This document shows, in pieces, positions 1 to 6,473 of a stretch of DNA of 7,530 bases. Made by a program: the position numbers and the translations under genes. The first letter of the stretch is position 1; each line of letters starts with the position of its first letter. The DNA is from Emcibacter sp. (lineage in GTDB: Bacteria; Pseudomonadota; Alphaproteobacteria; Sphingomonadales; Emcibacteraceae): contig JAGLJX010000070.1 of assembly GCA_023142175.1 (NCBI GenBank), positions 1 to 7,530 of the forward strand, given 5' to 3'. Under the pieces are notes generated by a model, which did no database searches, was not told where the DNA came from, and saw only the letters and a list, made by a program, of their open reading frames with translations.

Positions 1-2171
1 TCGAAGAGCTCGCTCGGCGCAACCGCCCTCTTGCGTGGCTCCGGTGTCCCATACCAATGGGCGCCCGAGATGTAGAGGCGATCTTTGGCCCGGGTGGCGG
101 CAACGTAAGCGGTTCGCCACTCCTGGCGAGATGATCGCTCTTTGAGGAGCGCCTGCCGATCGGACTTGTCCATCGCCTCTGTTAGCGGCGGGAGGCTATC
201 GCGGTCCAGCCGAAGCGAGTAGGGAAGGACGTGTGCCTTTTCGAATGGGTCTTCATAGGATCGCACTGCCGACGGGAAGTTGTTGTGATAGGCGGCAGGA
301 ATGAACACGATCGGCCATTCCAGCCCCTTCGCACGGTGGACGGTGAGCAGGGCGACAGCATCCTGACCACTTAATTTGGCCGGTGTCAGTTCTTCGTTGT
401 TTCCGTCGGCCATGACATCGAGGTAGTCCAGAAAGGCTGGAAGTGATGGGCGGCCTTCGAGAGGCGACCACTCCTCGGCAAGATCAAGGAACCGGTGAAG
501 GTTGAGTCGAACCGACAGTCTGGTCTGATCCGGCATCGCTTCGATCTCTTGCCACGACCCAGTTTCCTGGAGGATCCGTCGAGCCAATTCCACCAGGCTG
601 GCACCCTGAGCATCCTGGAGCAGACGCCGGTACAGAGAGCGGAAGGCAGCCAGAGCGTCGTGGGCGGCAGGCCTTTGGCCTGAGATGTCGTCGAGGTTGT
701 CGATCGCCTCTAGCAGTGAGGGTTTCAGGACGTTGTAGTCGTCGATGGCCGAGCGTGCCCATCTGGTGAGCGGCAAGATATCGGAGAAGCCGAGCCGGTA
801 GTTGCTGCCGAGCAGAATGCGCATCAGCGCCGTGCCGTCGGCAGGATCATTCAGAACTCTCAGCCAGGTGTGTAGCTCAACAATCTCCGGAATGGCGAGC
901 AGGCCCCCGATGCTGGCCACCTCGGCCGGGATTTGGTGTTCTTCGAGTGCCTGTTGGACGAGGGTGATGTCTTTGTTCTTGCGGAAGAGCGCGGCCATCT
1001 GGCGCCATTCGTAGCCGTCTGCTCGAAGCTCGAGCATCGTTTCCGCAACGAACTCTGCCTCATCGATGGCGGTACGCGTCCAGCGGGTGGCGACCAGGCC
1101 CGTCTCAGCTCCGTCGACCCCCACCAGATTCTTTCCGGTTTGGTTGCCGGTCTTCTCTCGAACTGCGTTGGCGAACGCGATCACCTGCCTGGTCGATCGC
1201 CGGTTGACGGTCAACGAAAGCGTCTCCGCCGGCGATCCATCCTGGTGAGCGAAATGAGTCGGGAAAGCTGCGAAGTTCTCAAGTGACGCTCCCCGCCACT
1301 CATAGATGGTCTGGTCCGGATCTCCTACCGCCGTCACCGGGAATGCGTCACCGAAGATGCTCAGCAACAACTCGCGCTGGGCGGGGTTGGTGTCCTGATA
1401 CTCATCAAGCAGCACAATCTGATATCGCGAACGGACACGTTTCCCTACATCGGGATGGTTGGTCACCACGTTGTGAGCTAGCCGCACGAGGTCGGAGTAG
1501 TCGACCACGCCCAGGCGTCGCTTCTCCGATTCGAAGCGAGCTACTACGCCGGCAAGTTCAGCGCGCTCATCCCACGGCTCTCCAGATTGGCCTCTGGTGT
1601 ATTCGATGAGGTCGGTGCCGGTGCCAAGGTTGTCTCCAAGGTCGGAGGCGAGCCGTTCGGGTCGATCAACGATGCCACGCCAGGTTATGTCCAGATGCTC
1701 ATATGATCCCGAGTCGATCGAGTCGAACAACAACTGGCGAGCAAACGTCGGGGTGATGATCTTGCTGTCGTGCTCCACTCCGGCGAGAACACCGAACTCA
1801 CTCAGGATGAGGGCTGCGAATCCGTGGTAGGTGTGGATCTCGACATCCCGGCCGGGCTCGATCACTCCTCCCAGCATTTCGGCGATTCGCTCACCCAACT
1901 CCTGCGCGGCCTTGTTGGTGAAGGTCACCGCTAAAATTTGCCCCGGATAACCACTTCCTGTGGTCAGTATATGGGCAAGGCGGGTGATCAGTACGCGGGT
2001 TTTCCCCGTGCCCGCCCCCGCCAGCACCAATAGCGGCCCGTTGATGGTTTCAACAGCTTGCATTTGAGGCGGATTTAAGCCCTCCAGATAGGCCGGTGCT
2101 ATGTTATCCGCGGGGCTATCAAAAGGAATATCGTCAGCGGCAAAATTATCAATATCAAATGGGTCAGACAT
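1..2171 (-). CDS. UvrD/PcrA/AdnB-type SF1A DNA helicase, 3' end off window, apparently chimeric
   Basis: ATP-dependent 3'-5' DNA helicase of superfamily 1A, a family that acts in DNA repair and fork or end processing. The frame is open for 723 codons from ATG at 2171 to the left edge. Visible motifs: Q-motif region (LNPPQMQAV, residues 32-40), Walker A AGAGTGKT (51-58), motif Ia VTFTNKAA (82-89), Walker B LLDEYQDTN (254-262), motif III VGDPDQTIYEWRGA (282-295), motif V around TVHRAKGLEW (H612) and motif VI YVAATRAKDR (R694). The coding sequence continues past motif VI off the window. Residues 1-89 read like alphaproteobacterial UvrD/PcrA. From residue 90 the protein has HTYHGFA where those proteins usually carry GTFHS, GDPDQ rather than GDDDQ, and SGAHWYG after motif VI, all recalling long actinobacterial helicases that often end in a PD-(D/E)XK nuclease; that end cannot be seen here. 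The ATG at 2171 has only a weak AGAAAG upstream, but no other early start precedes the Q motif. Helicase identity is certain; its being one natural gene is doubtful. Confidence 0.9.
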   Translation of the reverse strand, partial: MSDPFDIDNFAADDIPFDSPADNIAPAYLEGLNPPQMQAVETINGPLLVLAGAGTGKTRVLITRLAHILTTGSGYPGQILAVTFTNKAAQELGERIAEMLGGVIEPGRDVEIHTYHGFAALILSEFGVLAGVEHDSKIITPTFARQLLFDSIDSGSYEHLDITWRGIVDRPERLASDLGDNLGTGTDLIEYTRGQSGEPWDERAELAGVVARFESEKRRLGVVDYSDLVRLAHNVVTNHPDVGKRVRSRYQIVLLDEYQDTNPAQRELLLSIFGDAFPVTAVGDPDQTIYEWRGASLENFAAFPTHFAHQDGSPAETLSLTVNRRSTRQVIAFANAVREKTGNQTGKNLVGVDGAETGLVATRWTRTAIDEAEFVAETMLELRADGYEWRQMAALFRKNKDITLVQQALEEHQIPAEVASIGGLLAIPEIVELHTWLRVLNDPADGTALMRILLGSNYRLGFSDILPLTRWARSAIDDYNVLKPSLLEAIDNLDDISGQRPAAHDALAAFRSLYRRLLQDAQGASLVELARRILQETGSWQEIEAMPDQTRLSVRLNLHRFLDLAEEWSPLEGRPSLPAFLDYLDVMADGNNEELTPAKLSGQDAVALLTVHRAKGLEWPIVFIPAAYHNNFPSAVRSYEDPFEKAHVLPYSLRLDRDSLPPLTEAMDKSDRQALLKERSSRQEWRTAYVAATRAKDRLYISGAHWYGTPEPRKRAVAPSELF
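1904..1932 (-). other. Probable chimeric junction inside helicase motif Ia
   Basis: On the minus strand this stretch encodes VTFTNKAA, among the most conserved blocks of SF1A helicases. On the N-terminal side (residues 1-81) I count 40 of 81 codons ending in A or T, with ATT and ATA common for Ile. On the other side (residues 90-170) I count 23 of 81, with Ile written as ATC 8 times of 9. The protein motifs change lineage at the same place. About 24 conserved bases shared by two homologues would join them in frame, which explains why the frame stays open. The codon shift is seen directly. The change of lineage is inferred from family memory without a search. Confidence 0.65.
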
Positions 2172-2293
2172 ACTTTCTGTATACTTTAAATTTACGGGGA
2201 AAACAGGTTTTTCTGGTTTATTATTTTTCTTCAAGCAGGGCTTTATTATAGGCCTGAAGAACATATTTATCTGTGATCAGCGTCCGGGTTTAT

Positions 2294-2324
2294 GTGGAGC
2301 GCATCACATGGTGCGCCCGTCCAC
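2294..2324. repeat. 12-bp hairpin with 3-nt bulge
   Basis: The outer stem GTGGA (2294-2298) pairs with TCCAC (2320-2324). The inner stem GCGCATC (2299-2305) pairs with GGTGCGC (2310-2316), with one T-G wobble. The loop is ACAT and the bases 2317-2319 bulge out. No U-run follows directly on either strand, so it is not a standard intrinsic terminator. It may be a structured leader element on the helicase side or chance pairing in a G/C-rich patch. Confidence 0.4.
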
Positions 2325-2465
2325 CCTCCAGATCAAGCCCGCCCTGTTTTAACTGCATATGGAAGCCGGAGGTTTTCCAATCGGAAGGGACTTAAATTTT
2401 TTTAATATCCAAGAGAAACTCACCCTATTAAAGAGGCTTCATCCCCCAATCACATTATATTGTCA

Positions 2466-2517
2466 TTAAAATATTAGAAAATTTTAGAGAAATATAAGAA
2501 AACTGTTAATATTTTAA
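2466..2517. repeat. A/T-only 11-bp perfect inverted repeat
   Basis: The arms TTAAAATATTA (2466-2476) and TAATATTTTAA (2507-2517) are exact reverse complements separated by 30 bases. They lie upstream of the candidate asmA promoter. Their all-A/T content in an A/T-rich region makes chance a real possibility. A regulator site or DNA-bending element is the alternative. Confidence 0.4.
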
Positions 2518-2568
2518 GGAGATACTGCGATAGTGGCTATCTTGGTTATTGAAAAAAAAGACATATTC

Positions 2569-2596
2569 TTGCCACGGTTTTTATGTCATATATTAT
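2569..2596 (+). promoter_or_regulatory. Candidate sigma-70-like promoter for asmA
   Basis: TTGCCA (2569-2574) and TATTAT (2591-2596) are separated by 16 bases, and each matches five of six bases of the E. coli -35 and -10 consensus hexamers. Transcription would begin near 2603, giving a leader of about 60 nt before the TTG start. In such an A/T-rich region near matches arise easily, so this is a suggestion only. Confidence 0.35.
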
Positions 2597-2654
2597 CCCA
2601 CTATAACACCGGGAAAAATATGGTTAAATAAACCGGAATTAACGCGGGGAAGGC

Positions 2655-2658
2655 GGAG
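2655..2658 (+). promoter_or_regulatory. Ribosome-binding site deciding the asmA TTG start
   Basis: GGAG lies six bases before TTG at 2665, inside a purine-rich run from about 2646. This spacing, together with the Met-Lys-Lys and membrane anchor that follow at once, selects TTG as the start. The only nearby upstream ATG (2620) meets a stop after two further codons. Confidence 0.7.
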
Positions 2659-2664
2659 AAGAAC

Positions 2665-5600
2665 TTGAAAAAACTTGGGCTAGGCCTTGGTATTCTGATT
2701 GTGGTCGTGATTGGAGCAATATTAATTGTGCCAAGCTTCCTTAATTGGAATGAGTATAAGGTTGAAATAGAAGAAACAGCATCCGAATATACCGGCCGGA
2801 CGGTGGTGATCAAGGGTGATATTTCCATGTCACTTCTGCCCATGACGGCGCTTTCTGTGAAAGATGTCTCGGTTACTAATCTGGACGGTGGCCGTGCGGA
2901 ATATATGCTGTCCCTCAAATCCCTGGATGTTAAGGTTAGTTTCCCGTCAGTTATTTCTTTGCTGTTCGGCGGCAAGGTCAAGGTTGAAAAGTTTATTCTT
3001 GTTGATCCGGTTGTCGCCCTCGAAGTGTTGCCCGATGGCCGGGTAAACTGGGATCTGGGCGGTGACGCATCTGAGGGGTCGGAGCAGGCATCTTCTGCCG
3101 ACATCAGCCTCGATAAATTCCAGATCGTTAATGGGCAGGTGAGCTTTGAGGATATGGCCTCCCAGCAGATGGAACTGCTCAGAAAAATAAATGCCAATGT
3201 GAAAGTTAAAAGTATTAACGGCCCTATCGATGTGACGGGCAGCGCAAAATACAAGGGACTTGATGCTGAGCTATCCTTCAGCCTTGGCAAAATCAGACCG
3301 GGTAAAAAAGTACCGGTAAATATCACTATGTCCATGCTGGATGGTCAGGTAAAAGTCGGTGTTCTTGGCGGCGTGATTTTAAGTGGCAAAGATAGTTCCT
3401 TTTCCGGCAAGCTGGATATGAAGGCCAATGACGGCGGCGATATGTTTAATATCATCGACCGTATTAAGGGATTGAAGCCGCCATCCGATATCAGAATTGG
3501 TCAGAATTTCTCATTCGACACGGCGGTAGTCGTGGCGGCTGACAATATTGCCGTAAAGGATTTAAATATCAGGATGGGGCAAAGCCGGGGTCAGGGGGCT
3601 ATAGATGTCTCCCTTGGTGAAAAGATAAATATTCAGGCGAACTTGTCTATAAATAAACTGGATATGAATCCTTTGCTTGTTGCTTTTGCCGACCAGCAAA
3701 ATCAAACATCCCCGGAGACGGTAAAACAGGCGGATGTTGATGGCGAACAGGTGGTGGTCAGTGACCTTTTAAAAAGACTTGCGGGTTCACTGGACCTGAG
3801 GCTTGGGGCTTTAAAATATAATGGCAAGATTGCCAGCCAGATTGCTGTCAAGCTTACGGCTAAAGATGGTATTGTTGACATATCGACCGTTCAGGCCCGT
3901 ATGCCCGGCGGGTCAGGGCTCAATTTTAAAGGTCAGATTGGCAGTCAGGAAGATAATACCCCCATATTGACCGGGGATTTGTCTGTGAATGCCAGCAACC
4001 TGCGGGGGCTGTTAAGCTGGCTCAAGGTGGATGTGAGTGAAATTCCTTCTGGTCAGTTGACCCAGTTTTCTTATAAAAGTGGCCTTAAAGTAACATCGGA
4101 ACTGGTGCAATTTTATACCGTTGCCGGGAAACTGGATGCGATGAGTTTTAAAGGCGGCGTGTCTTATGCGCTTGAGGGCCGATCATCTTACGGCATCAGC
4201 CTTGATATGAAAAACCTCAACCTTGACGCTTATATGTCAAATCGGAAACCGGAAAAGAAGAGCGACCTGAAAAAAGCCCTTGGCCTGTTGGATGAGTTTG
4301 ATGTCAGCTATGATATTGCCCTGTCTAATATTACCCTAAGCGGTATGAAAATACGGTCCGGCAAGTTGGATGGCTTACTTTTGGGGGGCAAGCTGGATGC
4401 GAAAGTGATCAGGCTGGAAGATATGGCCGGGATAAATTTCACGGGCAGCGCGGTGGCTAAAAATTTCAGTTCTAATCCTGAGCTTACCCTTAAATTATCC
4501 GCAGATGCCAAATCACTGGTGACCCTTCAAAGGGTATTAAAACTGGATGATAAGTTTGACCTGCGCAGACTTGGTCAGATGAAAATTGATGGCTCCCTTA
4601 CCACTACTTATGAGAAAATGGATTTGGATATTAAGTCTTCGCTGGGGGTCAGTAAATTTGATGTGAAGGGTGTGGTTCGCAGTGCAACCTTGAAACAATT
4701 TCCTGAAATTGGCAGTGCCGACCTCGCCGTAAATGGCAGGTCGACAAGTCTTACTGCCCTAATCGACCAGTTCGACCTTCCCATTGTCCGGCCACGGGCC
4801 AGTGATGATCGCCCTGTTGCCCTGAAGGGTCGTATCAAATCAAGTTCGGATTTTATCGATGTTGACGGCAAGATTAATATTGCCGCTGGTGAGGTTATTG
4901 TCAAAAGCAGAAGCCGGGGCAAAGGCAAGGCCGCGTCCCTCGATATGACAATGGATTTAAAAGGCTCGGACACCCGTGAGTTTATCCGTGGTCTGGGAAT
5001 AGATTTTCAGCCGTCGAAGCGGGAGCTTGGCCCTATAGCCCTCAAGATGAAGGTGGTGGGAAGCGGAGATCAATATAGTTTCAGCAATATTGTTGGTGAT
5101 GTGGGGCCGGTAAAGCTGAGTGGTGATGGCAAAGTTAATATGGCCAGCGCCAAGCCTGATTTTGATTTTAACCTGAAGGCCGGGGATATCCCGCTACACA
5201 GCTTCCTGAAGGCGGCTGATAAATCCGGTAAAAACAACAAGGCTCGTGGTCAATGGACACGGTCGACCATGGATCTGTCTTTGCTGTCTGATTATGACGG
5301 GCGGGTACAGGTATCCGCCGCAAGTTTGCGTTATAATGATTATATTTTTGAAAATCCGGCTTTTGGTATGGTCCTGAAGGATGAGATTATTACGGTAGAT
5401 GATTTTACCGGGCGTTTGTTCGGGGGAGTTGTGGGGATGTCCGGGTCTTTTGGTGGTACGGCTAAGCCGAAGATGGCATTGGCAATGACCCTGAAAAAAG
5501 CGTCCCTGTCCCAAGCGACAAAATCCTCGGCAGGTATAGAGCCGGTCACCGGATTTTTTGACCTGTCCTGTAAATTCTCCGGCGAAGGTAAAAGTCAATA

Positions 5601-6249
5601 TGACATAATTTCTTCCCTGTCGGGAAATGGTGAAATTGTGGCAAATCCCGGACTGATTAATGGCATTGATATTCCCGCCCTCAGCAATCAGTTGTCCGAT
5701 ATGAGCAGCAATGGGGCTTTTGGGAATTTGCTAGGAACAACGCTTTCGGGCGGTCAGACATCCTATAATGGCGGGATTAGCACTATTACAGCCAAAGATG
5801 GCCAGCTAGTATTCAGCCCATTTGATATTGAACTGGATGGGGCAAAATCAAATGTGGCCATGGCCGTTGATCTGGTGAAATGGGATATACGTTCAAACGG
5901 CAGCCTGTCCCTTTATGACCATCCCGATGCGCCGCCCATTGGCGTGGCGGTCACGGGTGATGTGAGCCGCCCGAATGTGGTTTATAATACGGACCGTCTG
6001 AAAAAATATGTTGGCGCAAAAATAGCCTCTAATATGTTACAGAAACTGGTCGGTGGCGAGGGCGGACTTGAGGGTATATTCGGGGAAAAGCCAAAGGAGG
6101 TGCAACCCACAGCACCACCACCCGCAGAAGATAACAGCCCGCAAAGCCCCCCGCAGGGCGAATCAAAGCCAGTTGAAGAATATGGCCAGAAATTGTTGCA
6201 GAAGCTGTTTGAAAAAAAGCCCGCAAAGAAGGATGAGCCTAATCCCTGA
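2665..6249 (+). CDS. AsmA-family inner-membrane-anchored envelope protein
   Basis: AsmA-family protein of 1194 residues. Members (AsmA, TamB, YhdP and relatives) are anchored in the inner membrane, extend through the periplasm, and are implicated in outer-membrane biogenesis and phospholipid transfer along a long hydrophobic beta groove. A short basic start (MKK) is followed by one hydrophobic segment (about residues 4-22). Then comes the family-typical entry with NWNEYK, GRTVVIKGD and a SLLP segment, followed by SVKDVSVTN. The long body of alternating short strands, rich in Gly, Asp, Ser and Lys, fits the repeated beta fold. About residues 985-1095 resemble the AsmA C-terminal domain, with GNGEIVANPGLING, then GGQTSYNGG and later GVAVTGDVSRPNV. 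After a helical stretch (about 1110-1136) the last ~50 residues are Pro-rich and then Lys-rich, probably flexible. Start is TTG, supported by GGAG six bases upstream. The gene is monocistronic in this window, divergent from the helicase and overlapping the RHH gene at its 3' end. Family is confident; which paralogue is not resolved. Confidence 0.9.
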   Translation: MKKLGLGLGILIVVVIGAILIVPSFLNWNEYKVEIEETASEYTGRTVVIKGDISMSLLPMTALSVKDVSVTNLDGGRAEYMLSLKSLDVKVSFPSVISLLFGGKVKVEKFILVDPVVALEVLPDGRVNWDLGGDASEGSEQASSADISLDKFQIVNGQVSFEDMASQQMELLRKINANVKVKSINGPIDVTGSAKYKGLDAELSFSLGKIRPGKKVPVNITMSMLDGQVKVGVLGGVILSGKDSSFSGKLDMKANDGGDMFNIIDRIKGLKPPSDIRIGQNFSFDTAVVVAADNIAVKDLNIRMGQSRGQGAIDVSLGEKINIQANLSINKLDMNPLLVAFADQQNQTSPETVKQADVDGEQVVVSDLLKRLAGSLDLRLGALKYNGKIASQIAVKLTAKDGIVDISTVQARMPGGSGLNFKGQIGSQEDNTPILTGDLSVNASNLRGLLSWLKVDVSEIPSGQLTQFSYKSGLKVTSELVQFYTVAGKLDAMSFKGGVSYALEGRSSYGISLDMKNLNLDAYMSNRKPEKKSDLKKALGLLDEFDVSYDIALSNITLSGMKIRSGKLDGLLLGGKLDAKVIRLEDMAGINFTGSAVAKNFSSNPELTLKLSADAKSLVTLQRVLKLDDKFDLRRLGQMKIDGSLTTTYEKMDLDIKSSLGVSKFDVKGVVRSATLKQFPEIGSADLAVNGRSTSLTALIDQFDLPIVRPRASDDRPVALKGRIKSSSDFIDVDGKINIAAGEVIVKSRSRGKGKAASLDMTMDLKGSDTREFIRGLGIDFQPSKRELGPIALKMKVVGSGDQYSFSNIVGDVGPVKLSGDGKVNMASAKPDFDFNLKAGDIPLHSFLKAADKSGKNNKARGQWTRSTMDLSLLSDYDGRVQVSAASLRYNDYIFENPAFGMVLKDEIITVDDFTGRLFGGVVGMSGSFGGTAKPKMALAMTLKKASLSQATKSSAGIEPVTGFFDLSCKFSGEGKSQYDIISSLSGNGEIVANPGLINGIDIPALSNQLSDMSSNGAFGNLLGTTLSGGQTSYNGGISTITAKDGQLVFSPFDIELDGAKSNVAMAVDLVKWDIRSNGSLSLYDHPDAPPIGVAVTGDVSRPNVVYNTDRLKKYVGAKIASNMLQKLVGGEGGLEGIFGEKPKEVQPTAPPPAEDNSPQSPPQGESKPVEEYGQKLLQKLFEKKPAKKDEPNP

Positions 6250-6460
6250 GATGTTTTTTCAGGACAAAAACACGTATGGCGCTGCTGAGGTTTGTTTGTC
6301 GGGTGCTATCAATATCTGTGATTAATGCGCTTAGGCTAATGCCCTGCATTTTGGCTATTTTTTTTAAGTGATACCAGAATATATTTTCCAGTGTGATACT
6401 GGTCTGATGTCCGGCGATGATGATCGAATGTTTTTTCAGAGCATTTTCTTCACCGGACAT
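6239..6460 (-). CDS. Small ribbon-helix-helix (RHH_4-type) protein
   Basis: Protein of 73 residues resembling the RHH_4 family common in Alphaproteobacteria. The residues HSIIIAGHQTSITLE (11-25) fit the DNA-contacting strand, about 26-40 the first helix (FWYHLKKIA), then GISLSALITDID (40-51) the turn and second helix. The closing NLSSAIRVFVL (57-67) is a family hallmark. RHH proteins usually dimerise and bind operator DNA, but the targets of this family are not known to me, so regulation of its own operon or of metabolism is inference only. The ATG at 6460 has AGGAAA seven bases upstream and follows the fumarase stop by 11 nt, indicating co-transcription. From memory, this family often sits near fumarate hydratase in alphaproteobacteria, sometimes with a small DUF4169 gene between; no such gene fits here. 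The last 11 bases overlap the end of the convergent asmA gene. Confidence 0.85.
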   Translation of the reverse strand: MSGEENALKKHSIIIAGHQTSITLENIFWYHLKKIAKMQGISLSALITDIDSTRQTNLSSAIRVFVLKKHLRD

Positions 6461-6467
6461 ATTTAGG

Positions 6468-6473
6468 TTTCCT
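6468..6473 (-). promoter_or_regulatory. Shine-Dalgarno of the RHH gene overlapping the fumA stop codon
   Basis: Read on the minus strand, TAGGAAA combines the fumA stop TAG (6474-6472) with AGGAAA (6473-6468), placed seven bases before the RHH ATG. Ribosomes ending fumA therefore cover the next gene's initiation site, which suggests translational coupling. Confidence 0.65.

Larger units (their letters stand above)
2172..2664. other. Divergent intergenic region between helicase and asmA, no clear gene
   Basis: This gap separates the helicase start (minus) from the asmA start (plus), so it should hold promoters for both. The part nearest the helicase is mixed in composition, with a G/C-rich patch around 2281-2350 that holds a hairpin. 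About 2390-2640 is strongly A/T-rich and holds an inverted repeat and a plausible sigma-70-like promoter for asmA. The longest stop-free stretches I followed are short and lack convincing start plus ribosome-binding-site pairs. On the minus strand, 33 codons (2293-2391) and then 22 codons (2224-2289), separated by TAA at 2290-2292 and sharing one frame, look somewhat protein-like but match nothing I recognise. Confidence 0.6.

Noticed and set aside
933..1286. 117-codon plus-strand open frame (and similar ones at 802-1830) opposite the helicase
   Set aside because: The minus-strand helicase frame carries all SF1A motifs through this region. The plus-strand frames arise from the C/G-ending codon pattern and match nothing.
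2197..2235. Hairpin followed by a T-rich stretch on the plus strand, as a terminator
   Set aside because: The stem is only about three base pairs on each side of a bulge, and there is no plus-strand gene upstream for it to terminate.
2245..2250. TATAAT on the minus strand as a -10 box for the helicase
   Set aside because: It matches the consensus exactly, but no acceptable -35 lies 16-18 bases upstream (2267-2274), and the region is A/T-rich, so it is not listed as a promoter.
2101..2352. 83-codon plus-strand open frame across the helicase start and spacer
   Set aside because: It overlaps the helicase N-terminus antisense, has no ribosome-binding site that I can see, and its product has no recognisable family.
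2281..2400. SRP RNA, tRNA or other known RNA gene in the G/C-rich spacer patch
   Set aside because: I do not find the conserved SRP tetraloop region, a tRNA cloverleaf or T-loop sequence. Only one isolated hairpin is seen.
2601..3335. Long 244-codon open frame on the minus strand over the start of asmA
   Set aside because: It is fully antisense to the well-supported asmA gene, has no family-like motifs, and its Ser/Thr/Pro/Arg-rich product is typical of a shadow frame. Its end also runs into the intergenic A/T region.
5194..5598. 134-codon minus-strand open frame inside asmA
   Set aside because: It is antisense to a conserved coding region, with no start signal or recognisable domain.
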